Assembly (NCBI GenBank): GCA_964574335.1
Contig: CAZNNH010000048.1
Span: 1 to 36,624 of the forward strand
Reading direction: 5' to 3'
Source: CAZNNH01 sp964574335
Lineage (GTDB): Bacteria > Acidobacteriota > Vicinamibacteria > Fen-336
DNA: 36,624 nucleotides
Shown here piece after piece: positions 14,901 through 21,218 of this stretch (its first letter is position 1; the number at the start of each line of letters is the position of its first letter). A program made the position numbers and the translations under genes. The notes under the pieces were generated by a model that saw only the letters and a program-made list of their open reading frames with translations, made no database searches and was not told the DNA's origin.

Positions 14901-15012
14901 GCTGGAGGTGGCGGGGGTGCTGCAGAGCCGCGAGGGGATCTCGGTACGGGCCACCGAGGTCCGTTCTGCCGGGCCCGCCGTGGTGACCACGCCGTCCCGC
15001 GACTTTCGCTGA
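11911..15012 (+). CDS. dnaE2: Error-prone DNA polymerase, DnaE2/ImuC type
   Basis: A 1033-residue C-family polymerase. It begins with a PHP domain (YVELQAASAFSFLRASSLPE), continues with palm and fingers carrying the catalytic PDIDLD (371-376) and the third aspartate D527 (KVDLLGLGMM), then helix-hairpin-helix, and ends with an OB fold (GAVICRQRPGTAKGFLFLT). The length and the RQRPGTAKG motif, and the absence of the tau-binding tail, distinguish DnaE2/ImuC from the replicative DnaE1. It performs mutagenic translesion synthesis after DNA damage, usually with ImuA and ImuB; neither is nearby. The ATG at 11911 is chosen because the PHP domain starts immediately; ribosome binding site is weak. An in-frame 12-base tandem duplication (14551-14574) encodes GGQE twice in the linker before the OB fold. 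The frame is intact. Confidence 0.93.
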   Translation: MYVELQAASAFSFLRASSLPEELVARAAELGYPALALVDRDGVSGAPRFFKAARAAGIRPLVGAELSLQGGGALPLLVESRKGYRNLCRLITAMKLGMPKGEGALDLDWLEGSTTGLVALAGVETLGFPPDTDRLARLLSVFGARGVVIDVQRHRRRDREAAHQALLALSESLGLFAVATNGVRYATSRGRALFDVLTCIREKQTLATAGRRLASNAERHLKSPAQMEALFRDRPDLIRNSQALAERLEFTLDERGYRFPDYPVPPGETQASYLRKATDAGARIRYQPYHERARRQIERELLLIEKLELAGYFLIVWDIVNFCRRAGILAQGRGSAANSAVCYSLGITAVDPVGMDLLFERFLSEERGEWPDIDLDLPSGDRRERVIQHVYQKYGPHGAAMTANVITYRDRSATREIGKVLGIPLEEVDRLSKLMRRFEWRDPSDTLDRRLARAGLDGEDRRVQLFARLFQEIEDLPRHLGQHSGGMVIAKGRLDEVVPLEPASMPGRVVVQWDKEDCADLGIIKVDLLGLGMMSAIQDTLVLLDQGGIDLDLAHLPQDDPEVYAMLQKADTVGVFQVESRAQMATLPRMRPERFYDLVVEVAIIRPGPIVGKMVHPYLNRRAGREPVLYPHPSLQPILARTLGVPLFQEQLLRMAMTVAGFTGGQAEELRRAMGFKRSEKRMAEIEVKLRAGMAKNGIVGKTADDVVRSITSFALYGFPESHAASFALLAYASAYLKAHHGAAFTCALLNNQPMGFYQPLTLVKDAQRHGVHFLPADVTCSDWPCTLEDGRVRLGLCYVRGLRREAGERVVAERRRQPFRSVQDLVDRVGLRRDELQALAGIGAMNRFGQTRRGALWQVEKAGRPRGPLFGPIEAGDEEGGQEGGQEGEPSPLPEMTPLERLESDVLGTGMTLGRHPMALYRTELEARGVRRARDLERLRDGSRVTVAGAVICRQRPGTAKGFLFLTLEDETGLVNVTVRPDLFEERHRVLVTAGVLEVAGVLQSREGISVRATEVRSAGPAVVTTPSRDFR

Positions 15013-15386
15013 GGCAGGGCGCTTCGGGTTCACGACCTCCGAGCACGGCACCTCGCTCTTCGTCGAGCCTCAGGCGACGGTCTGAGGGCGGGTCGGGGAA
15101 GCAGACGGACGAGTCATCCGTAGCCAGGCACCGGCGGGACCGCCGGTCAGTGTGGGAAAGAAACCCTGGACCGTCATCCTGAGGGCTGCTTCGAAGCTGT
15201 ACCCCGGAAAGATCTGCGTTCGGGCGAGTGCCCGATTCCTCGGGCGCGGCGAGGCGGCGCCCTCGGAGTGACGGTCCTGGGGATGGGGACAGGCTCTGGC
15301 TCTCGCTGCACGCCGTCGTGACCCTCCGTTCCTGGTGAGGTGGTGGCTGTGCCGGACCGGCTGCCGGTCGCGGGCAAGGGGGAGTG
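15013..15386. other. 374-base intergenic region after dnaE2
   Basis: No supported gene. It contains one recognisable structure, the inverted-repeat element at 15168-15277. I see no terminator with a T-run and no convincing promoter in the rest. Confidence 0.6.
15168..15277. mobile_element. MITE-like inverted-repeat element
   Basis: The 17-base ends, GGACCGTCATCCTGAGG (15168-15184) and CCTCGGAGTGACGGTCC (15261-15277), are inverted repeats of each other apart from three central positions. The 110-base body contains AGATCTGCG. The GTCATCCTGAG...GAGTGAC pattern resembles non-coding, ERIC/MITE-like repeats common in bacterial intergenic DNA. No transposase is encoded, so it would move in trans. 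The family resemblance is from memory. Confidence 0.65.
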
Positions 15387-15392
15387 ATGGCG

Positions 15393-16196
15393 ATGTTTAG
15401 ACGGATGCTGGTGTTGGGCGTGCTTTGCTCTGCGGCGGTGTCGTGCGGGAGGGACTCGACACAGGGCCTCACGGGCCCGACGGCGAGCCTGGATCCGGCC
15501 GTCGAGAGTGGGAGCAGCGGCTCGGTGACGGCGCAGAACGCGACGCCGGTGATGGTGCTGCGGACCCATCCCGAGATCGTGAACGGCAGGATCGACACCA
15601 CGGGCCTGGTCACGTTCAACCTCTGCAACAGCAGCGACCAGGATCAGAACCCGGACAACCCCGAGCAGGGCGACACCCTGAACTGGCAGTTCCACTTCGG
15701 CGACTCCGGTACCTCTGCCTTCAACCCGGACGGCACGTTCAACGCCGACCTCGGCCACGTGTGCCGCACCGAGCACACGTACGCGCGAGGCCGGTATATC
15801 GCCACCGTCTCGGTGACCGACCAGCACCTGGAGGACCAGGGGGCGGAGGTGTCCGCCCTGGCCCGGGTCACCCGGGCCGTGACCATCGTGTCCTCCGGCG
15901 GCGAGCAGGGGTCGGACGTCGTGACTGGCGCGCTCACCACGCTGTTCGCCTCGAACAACAGCCAGTGCGGAAACATGTTCGACGTGACGCCCAAGCGGGG
16001 CTTGACGATCACCGGCTTCGACGTGAACCTCGACCCCGGCAGCTACACGCTGGAGGTCTACTACCGGCGGGGATCGAGCGTCGGCAACGAGTCGAGCTCG
16101 GCTGGATGGACGTTGGCGGGCTCGAGCTCGGTGGTGAGCACGGGGGCGGACACTCCGACCTCCTTGAACGTGGGCAGCTTCAAGTACTCCGACTGA
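15393..16196 (+). CDS. Putative lipoprotein with PKD-like domain
   Basis: A 267-residue secreted protein. MFRRMLVLGVLCSAAVSC is a lipoprotein signal with C18 as the likely acylated residue. Residues about 60-155 look like a PKD/immunoglobulin-like domain (WQFHFGDSGTSAFNPDGTF...EHTYARGRYIATVSVTD: the G-D and H-T-Y positions fit). The end (TLFASNNSQCGNMFDVTPKR, then ITGFDVNLDPGSYTLEVYYR) resembles a beta-sandwich repeat of surface proteins that normally continues well past this stop, so the C-terminus may be truncated. Role: probably a surface or periplasmic binding or adhesion protein; not known. ATG 15393 is preferred over ATG 15387 because it lies 8 bases from AAGGGGGAG. It stands alone between the MITE-like element and the DinB-like gene. 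Confidence 0.75.
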   Translation: MFRRMLVLGVLCSAAVSCGRDSTQGLTGPTASLDPAVESGSSGSVTAQNATPVMVLRTHPEIVNGRIDTTGLVTFNLCNSSDQDQNPDNPEQGDTLNWQFHFGDSGTSAFNPDGTFNADLGHVCRTEHTYARGRYIATVSVTDQHLEDQGAEVSALARVTRAVTIVSSGGEQGSDVVTGALTTLFASNNSQCGNMFDVTPKRGLTITGFDVNLDPGSYTLEVYYRRGSSVGNESSSAGWTLAGSSSVVSTGADTPTSLNVGSFKYSD

Positions 16197-16371
16197 GGGT
16201 CTCCGGCCTTCCGCTCCGGCCGAGGGCCCCCGAAGCCGCGCGCCTGTCCCCGCGTCTCCCAGCGGCGCGTCGCCGTGCCGTCGCGTCGCGCGAGGCGCGG
16301 CTGAGCTCCTTCTCGCCCGGCGGAGGTAAGGACCTCGACACCTCGGTTATCATCGGCCAGGGAGGGAGCCG

Positions 16372-16857
16372 ATGAGCGGCAAGCCGGGGCTTTTCGAGCA
16401 CCTCGAGTACCTGTTGCGCGGCGGCGGCGCGCACATGAGCTTCGATGCGGCTCTGGAGGAGTGGCCGTCGGAGCTGCGGGACCGCAAGGCGGCCGGCGTC
16501 CCCTACACGGCCTGGCAGCTCCTCGAGCACATGCGCATCGCCCAGTGGGACATCCTCGAGTTCAGCCGCGATGCCGAGCACGTCTCGCCCGAGTTCCCGG
16601 ACGGCTACTGGCCGCCCACCGAGGCCCCCCCGGATGCCGCCGCCTGGGAGGCCAGCCTGGCCGCGTTCCGCTCGGACCTCGAGGCGATGCTCGGGCTGGT
16701 CCGGTCGGAGGGCGAGCGGCTACTGGAGCCGATCCCGCACGGCAGCGGCCAGACCCTGCTGCGGGAGGCGCTGGTGCTGGCCGACCACAACGCCTATCAC
16801 CTGGGCCAACTGGTGCTGCTGCGTCGCCTGCTCGCCGGCGCCGCCGCCTCGGGCTGA
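16372..16857 (+). CDS. DinB-family putative metalloenzyme
   Basis: A 161-residue four-helix-bundle protein of the DinB/YfiT-like superfamily. The expected metal-binding histidines are visible: one in WQLLEHMRIAQWDILEF (helix 2) and two in LVLADHNAYHLGQLVLLRRL (last helix, H-x-x-x-H). Members include bacillithiol- and mycothiol-dependent S-transferases and proteins of unknown activity; DinB here does not mean DNA polymerase IV. The ATG at 16372 follows GGAGGGAG. It ends 18 bases before the acyl-reductase-like gene and may lead that operon, although a functional link is not apparent. Length fits the family. Confidence 0.88.
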   Translation: MSGKPGLFEHLEYLLRGGGAHMSFDAALEEWPSELRDRKAAGVPYTAWQLLEHMRIAQWDILEFSRDAEHVSPEFPDGYWPPTEAPPDAAAWEASLAAFRSDLEAMLGLVRSEGERLLEPIPHGSGQTLLREALVLADHNAYHLGQLVLLRRLLAGAAASG

Positions 16858-16875
16858 GCGGGGACGCCGCCAGCC

Positions 16876-18858
16876 ATGCCCCGCACGGGTGCCGGCCGGA
16901 AGCCCCCAGCGCCTCGAGCCCGCGGCCCCTCGAGCCGCGCCGCCGGGCCGGGGTCGCGGCGCCGCCGCCCCGAGGCGGAGCCCCGCGCCTGGGTCGACTC
17001 GCTCCCGCTCCACGCCCCCTCCCGCTACATCGCCAAGATCGCGGTCCGTACCGGTCGCGAGGTGGAGCGGCCGCTGGTGCCCGAGGAGCTGCTGGTCCAC
17101 GCCCACCGGGACAAGCACCCGGTCGAGATCGTGGCCCAGTTCGCGGCCAGCCGCGCCCTCGAGCTGACCGGCCGCGAGGACCTGGTGCGGCGTGGGCTCC
17201 GGGCCGCCAACTCGCTCGGGACGCTGGCGGGCGAGGCCGCCGGCCGGCTGGTGGGGAGCCGGAGGCTGGAGCGCACGGCCCGGAGGCTGATGGGGGTGAC
17301 CGACCGCGCCAGCGTGCTGCGCTTCCGGGAGACCACTCACCTCTCCAGCCAGCAGGCGGCGGCGCGCATCGAGGCGCTGCGGCGGGAGGCAGAGCAGGCC
17401 CTGCGCGGCCTGGGTCGTGGCCCCCGGCTGGTGCTGCTGGTGACCGGGGCCACCGGCTTCGTCGGCAAGGAGATCGTCTCCCAGGCGGCTGGCGACCGGC
17501 GGATCGCCGAGGTGGTGGCTCTGGTCCGTCCCCAGAAGGTGTTCGACAAGGAGACCGGCAAGCTGCTGCGGGTGGTCTCTCCCGAGGAGCGGGGCGCCGA
17601 GCTGCTGCGCCTCGTCCACGTCCCGGCCCGGAAGTTCCGGTTCATCGCCGGCGACATCGAGCGCCCCTTCTTCGGCATCGACGCCCGCGAGCTTCGAAGG
17701 CTGCGGCGCTCGGTCACCCACGTGATCCACTGCGCGGCCAGCGTGGCCTTCGACGACCCCTACGAGAGCTCGTTCCGGGCCAACGTGCTCGGCTGCCGGA
17801 ACGCCCTGGAGCTGTCGCTCGTGCTGCAGCAGGCGCCCGGCTCGCGTTTCGTCCACCACGTGGCCATCGAGACCTCGTACATCCACGGCCGCACCCGCAG
17901 CTCGCTGGCCCAGGAGCACGCCCTCGACTTCCCCCGGCACTTCTACAACAACTACTACGAGCTGACCAAGGCGATGGCCTCGATGGAGACCGACCGCTTC
18001 ATGATCGAGCACGGCCTGCGGGTGGTGCAGGTGCTGCCGTCGATCGTGATCGGCCACGCCCGGACCGGCAACAACCGCGGCGACACCAAGGTGGTCAACG
18101 CCCCGATCAACGCCTTCGGGCGGGCGGGGGAGGCGGGGCGGAAGGCGCGCGGCGCGCCGGCGCGGGTCAAGGCGCTGCTGGTGGGCGCGGCGGCCACCGC
18201 CTTCCCCGGCGACTGCACCGCCCAGCTCAACCTGGTCCCCGTCGATCGGGTGGTGGCCGGCGTGATGGCGGCGCTCTCCGTCCCCAAGGCGATCGGCAGC
18301 CGGATCCACCTGGCCACCGACAACCGGATCCGCACCGACGACATGCTGCGGATCTGCCGGGAGGAGCTGGGGGTGAGGGTTCGGCTGGCCGACCCCACCG
18401 TCTACCGCAACCTGACCCTGCCGCTGGTGCGGGCCACTCTGGTCCGGATGGGAGAGCCACGCCTGGCCCGGGCCCTCGAGAAGCTGGGGATGGTGTTCGG
18501 CGGCTACAGCGAGTGGGGTCAGCCGGTCCACCGGGTGGGCAACGACGTGCGGTTGCTCGGCCTGCCGATAAGACGCCCCGACACCCGGCAGGCGTTTCGG
18601 ATGCTGTGCCGCCACAACCGCTACGTGCAGGAGTACGCTCGGGTCCGCGACCCGCGCGAGATCGCCCGCCGCGAGCGGATCTGGGAGCAGGCGCTTTCGG
18701 ACATCGAGCTCTCCACCGGGCGCGAGGCGGGGGCGCTGCAGGCCCGGGAGTTCCGCAACCAGGTCGAGGAGAGGATCGATCTCGCCACCTTCCGGGCCCG
18801 GAGCCGAACCGCCGGCCCGGGGGGGAGGCGGGAGGGCAAGGCAAGGAGGGGAGCGTGA
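16876..18858 (+). CDS. Extended SDR, fatty acyl-CoA reductase-like
   Basis: A 660-residue protein. Residues 1-45 are a basic, Pro/Arg-rich leader and 45-185 a helical region of unknown type. The core is an extended short-chain dehydrogenase: VTGATGFVGKEIV (NADP-binding, about 188-200), VTHVIHCAASVAFD and YYELTKAM with catalytic Y361 and K365. It has the Male-sterility/thioester-reductase look (ANVLGCRNALELS). Such enzymes reduce acyl-CoA or acyl-ACP to aldehyde or alcohol, using NADPH, in the cytoplasm. The C-terminal 200 residues include an FAR-like helical tail. ATG 16876 has only a weak ribosome binding site. The stop overlaps the next start (GTGA), the first of a coupled series with a phasin-like gene, a second SDR and an acyltransferase, which supports lipid synthesis. 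Exact substrate unknown. Confidence 0.83.
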   Translation: MPRTGAGRKPPAPRARGPSSRAAGPGSRRRRPEAEPRAWVDSLPLHAPSRYIAKIAVRTGREVERPLVPEELLVHAHRDKHPVEIVAQFAASRALELTGREDLVRRGLRAANSLGTLAGEAAGRLVGSRRLERTARRLMGVTDRASVLRFRETTHLSSQQAAARIEALRREAEQALRGLGRGPRLVLLVTGATGFVGKEIVSQAAGDRRIAEVVALVRPQKVFDKETGKLLRVVSPEERGAELLRLVHVPARKFRFIAGDIERPFFGIDARELRRLRRSVTHVIHCAASVAFDDPYESSFRANVLGCRNALELSLVLQQAPGSRFVHHVAIETSYIHGRTRSSLAQEHALDFPRHFYNNYYELTKAMASMETDRFMIEHGLRVVQVLPSIVIGHARTGNNRGDTKVVNAPINAFGRAGEAGRKARGAPARVKALLVGAAATAFPGDCTAQLNLVPVDRVVAGVMAALSVPKAIGSRIHLATDNRIRTDDMLRICREELGVRVRLADPTVYRNLTLPLVRATLVRMGEPRLARALEKLGMVFGGYSEWGQPVHRVGNDVRLLGLPIRRPDTRQAFRMLCRHNRYVQEYARVRDPREIARRERIWEQALSDIELSTGREAGALQAREFRNQVEERIDLATFRARSRTAGPGGRREGKARRGA

Positions 18859-19178
18859 ACGAGCAGGGTGTCTTCGAGCGGCTCAAGGCGCGGGGAGAGG
18901 AGCTGTTCACCCAGGTGTCCGGCGAGCTGATGGCGAACCCGCGCTTCATGAAGGCGATGCAGAGCGCCTTCGAGGGGAAGCAGAAGCTCGACCAGGCGGC
19001 GGCGCGGGCCCTCAAGCAGATGAACATCCCGACCCGCACCGAGTTCAAGCGGGCGCTTTCGCGGATCGAGGAGCTGGAGCGCCAGATCGCCGAGCTGAAG
19101 CCGAAGCGCGCCCGGACGCCGGCCCGCAAGGCGCCCCCCAAGCGGGCGGCCCGGCGGACCGCAAGGTCGAGGGAGTAG
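18855..19178 (+). CDS. Phasin-like / PHA-granule-associated small protein
   Basis: A 107-residue protein. The first two thirds are amphipathic helices (VFERLKARGEELFTQVSGEL, FMKAMQSAFEGKQKLDQAA) and a coiled-coil segment (LSRIEELERQIAELKPK). The tail is very basic with Ala/Pro/Lys/Arg repeats (RTPARKAPPKRAARRTARS), as in PhaF/histone-like phasins. The TRTEFKRALSRIEELE part resembles the PhaE/poly-hydroxyalkanoate-associated family. Phasins coat storage granules, and a basic tail could bind DNA. Start is GTG 18855, overlapping the stop of the SDR gene in GTGA, with AGGAGGGG upstream. It is tightly coupled to lipid genes on both sides, which supports a lipid-granule role, but no PHA synthase is present in the window. 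Confidence 0.72.
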   Translation: MNEQGVFERLKARGEELFTQVSGELMANPRFMKAMQSAFEGKQKLDQAAARALKQMNIPTRTEFKRALSRIEELERQIAELKPKRARTPARKAPPKRAARRTARSRE

Positions 19179-19183
19179 AGCCG

Positions 19184-20164
19184 GTGGGCCGGATCGCCCT
19201 CACCGGGGCCGCCTCGTTCCTGGGCGGCCGGCTGCTGCGCCGGCTGTGCGAGCAGCACGAGCCGGACGAGCTGGTGGTGATCGACATCACCCACCCGCCG
19301 CCGGGGCTGGCGGTCCGTTTCCACGAGCTGGACCTGACCGAGCCGGTCTCGGACCAGCGGGTGCTCGACGTGCTGCGCGACGAGGAGGTGGAGACGGTCG
19401 TCCACCTGGCCTTCCTGTCCAACCCGCAGCGGGACCGCAGCTACGCCCACGAGCTGGAGTCGATCGGGACCCTGAACCTGCTGGCCGGGGCGGCAGCGGC
19501 GGGCCTGCCCCGGCTGGTGATGCGCTCCTTCACCGCCGTGTACGGGGCTCGTGGAGACAACCCCGCCTTCTTGACCGAGGACCGGCCGCTGCAGGCGAAC
19601 CCGGGTCTCTCCTGGGTGCGGGACAAGCTCGAGGCCGAGCAGCACGTGGCCGCCTTTGCCCGCCGCTATCCGGGCTTGTGCACCACGGTGCTGCGCCTCT
19701 CGCCGCTGCTGGGGGCCGGCGTCCGCACCTTCTACACCGAGCTGTTCGACAAACGACTGGTGCCGGTGGTGATGGGCTACGACCCGCTGATCCAGCTCCT
19801 GCACCCGAACGACGCGGTGGCCGCCTTCGAGCGGGCCCTCGAGCGGCCGGTGCCGGGCGCCTTCAACGTGGTCCCCCGCCGGCCGATCCCGCTGGTGGCG
19901 GCGCTGCACCTGGCCGAGAAGGTGCCGCTGCCGGTGCCGCACCCGATGGCCTACCTGGCCTCGGAGACGTTGTGGGCGGTGGGCCTGGGCTACGCGCCGG
20001 GAGGTTTCGTGGACTACGGGCGGTTCCCCTTCGTGGCCGACGGGGCCCGGGCCCGGTCCGAGCTGGGCTTCGAGGCCCGGCTCTCGAGCCGCGAGTCGCT
20101 GGTCGACTACCTGCGCTACCGCCATCCCCACGCCCCCCACGAGGCGGCCGAGGCGCTGCCGTGA
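19184..20164 (+). CDS. NAD-dependent epimerase/dehydratase-like SDR
   Basis: A 326-residue extended SDR with the dinucleotide site at the very N-terminus (RIALTGAASFLGGRLLRRL; the usual G-x-x-G-x-x-G middle glycine is serine), an acidic residue ending strand 2 (VVIDIT) and VVHLAFLSNP. The active-site region reads LSWVRDKLEAE: lysine is present, but tryptophan occupies the catalytic tyrosine of Y-x-x-x-K. It may therefore bind nucleotide without standard SDR catalysis, or use another residue. Length is usual for the family. Start is GTG at 19184, five bases after the phasin-like gene, with GGGAG upstream. Its stop overlaps the acyltransferase start. In this setting it is likely to modify or recognise a lipid or sugar-lipid substrate (inference). 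Confidence 0.85.
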   Translation: MGRIALTGAASFLGGRLLRRLCEQHEPDELVVIDITHPPPGLAVRFHELDLTEPVSDQRVLDVLRDEEVETVVHLAFLSNPQRDRSYAHELESIGTLNLLAGAAAAGLPRLVMRSFTAVYGARGDNPAFLTEDRPLQANPGLSWVRDKLEAEQHVAAFARRYPGLCTTVLRLSPLLGAGVRTFYTELFDKRLVPVVMGYDPLIQLLHPNDAVAAFERALERPVPGAFNVVPRRPIPLVAALHLAEKVPLPVPHPMAYLASETLWAVGLGYAPGGFVDYGRFPFVADGARARSELGFEARLSSRESLVDYLRYRHPHAPHEAAEALP

Positions 20165-21186
20165 ACGCCTCGATGTCGCCCAAGGTGGTGCGGATCGGCA
20201 AGGCCGACCGTGACGACGAGCTGCTGCGGCTGCGGGAGCAGGTCCGGCAGCTCGAGGAGCAGCTCTGCCGCCAGGCCATCGGACCGGACCCCGAGGCGAC
20301 GGGAGGGCTGCTGGTGGCCCTGGCCCGGGTCTTCCAGGAAGGCGCCGGGTCGGTGAGCTGGGCCGGCCTCGCGCGGCTGTGGCGGGCCGCCTACTTCTCC
20401 TGGCACTCGGAAGAGGTGGACGACTTCGGCTACGACGCCCGCTTCGTGGACACCCTCGAGCCGCTGCTGGAGTTCCTCTACACGGTCTGGTGGCGGGTGG
20501 AGACCGGCGGGATCGAGCGTCTGCCGGCCGAGGGCCCGGCGCTGGTGGTGGCCAACCACTCCGGCGTGCTCCCCTGGGACGGCCTGATGATCAACGTGGC
20601 CACCCGACACGAGCACCCGGCGCGGCGGCGCTGCCGGATGCTGGCCCTCGACATGTTCGCGCTGCTGCCGTTCCTGGCGCCTTTCCTGGCCCGCAGCGGC
20701 CACGTGCGCGCCAGCCAGGAGAACGGCGAGCGGCTGCTGCGGCGGGGGGAGCTGGTGGGGGTCTTCCCGGAGGGGGTCAAGGGCGTCGGCAAGCCGTTCA
20801 GCCAACGCTACCGGCTGGCGCGATTCGGCCGTGGTGGCTTCGTCCGGCTGGCGCTGCGCACCGGGGCGCCGATCGTCCCCTGCGCGGTGGTGGGGGCGGA
20901 GGAGGTCCACCCGATGCTGGGCAACCTGTCGTTGGTGGCCAAGCCGCTCGGCTTCCCCTACTTTCCCCTGACCCCCACCTGGCCCCACCTGGGCCCGCTG
21001 GGGATGGTGCCGCTGCCCTCCAAGTGGTCGATCGACTTCGCCGATCCGATCCCGACCGCGGTGCACGGCCCTGACGCCGCCGCCGACACCATCCTGGTGC
21101 ACCGGCTGAGCGACCGGGTGCGCTCGACCATCCAGAAGATGATCGATGGGCGGCTCAAGCGGCGCCGCTCGGTCTGGTTCGGCTGA
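20161..21186 (+). CDS. Lysophospholipid/monoacylglycerol acyltransferase-like protein
   Basis: A 341-residue acyltransferase of the LPLAT superfamily, MGAT-like branch. After a coiled-coil N-terminus (DELLRLREQVRQLEEQL) comes the catalytic ANHSGVLPWDG: H133 and D140 are separated by six residues rather than the four of PlsC, as in MGAT-like members. The acyl-acceptor motif VFPEGVKG has E204, followed by RGGFVRLALRTGAPIVPCAVVG. It transfers acyl groups from acyl-CoA or acyl-ACP to a glycerolipid or alcohol at the membrane. Start GTG 20161 overlaps the stop of the SDR (GTGA); ATG 20173 is an alternative. With the acyl reductase-like SDR and the phasin-like protein it suggests synthesis of a neutral or ether/wax-type lipid; this is inference. 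Confidence 0.88.
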   Translation: MNASMSPKVVRIGKADRDDELLRLREQVRQLEEQLCRQAIGPDPEATGGLLVALARVFQEGAGSVSWAGLARLWRAAYFSWHSEEVDDFGYDARFVDTLEPLLEFLYTVWWRVETGGIERLPAEGPALVVANHSGVLPWDGLMINVATRHEHPARRRCRMLALDMFALLPFLAPFLARSGHVRASQENGERLLRRGELVGVFPEGVKGVGKPFSQRYRLARFGRGGFVRLALRTGAPIVPCAVVGAEEVHPMLGNLSLVAKPLGFPYFPLTPTWPHLGPLGMVPLPSKWSIDFADPIPTAVHGPDAAADTILVHRLSDRVRSTIQKMIDGRLKRRRSVWFG

Positions 21187-21218
21187 CAATCGGCCGCGTT
21201 CCATCGAAGGGGGTCCTC

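Noticed and set aside
11836..15051. A 1071-residue open frame antisense to dnaE2
   Set aside because: Shadow of dnaE2: composition is biased to His, Glu, Gly and Leu with no recognisable motif.
16372..16857. DNA-damage polymerase DinB
   Set aside because: The similarity is to the DinB/YfiT four-helix metal-binding family, which is unrelated to DNA polymerase IV.
18855..19178. Histone-like DNA-binding protein
   Set aside because: The basic Ala/Pro/Lys tail would fit, but the helical front, the coiled coil and the lipid-gene context favour a phasin; a dual role is possible.
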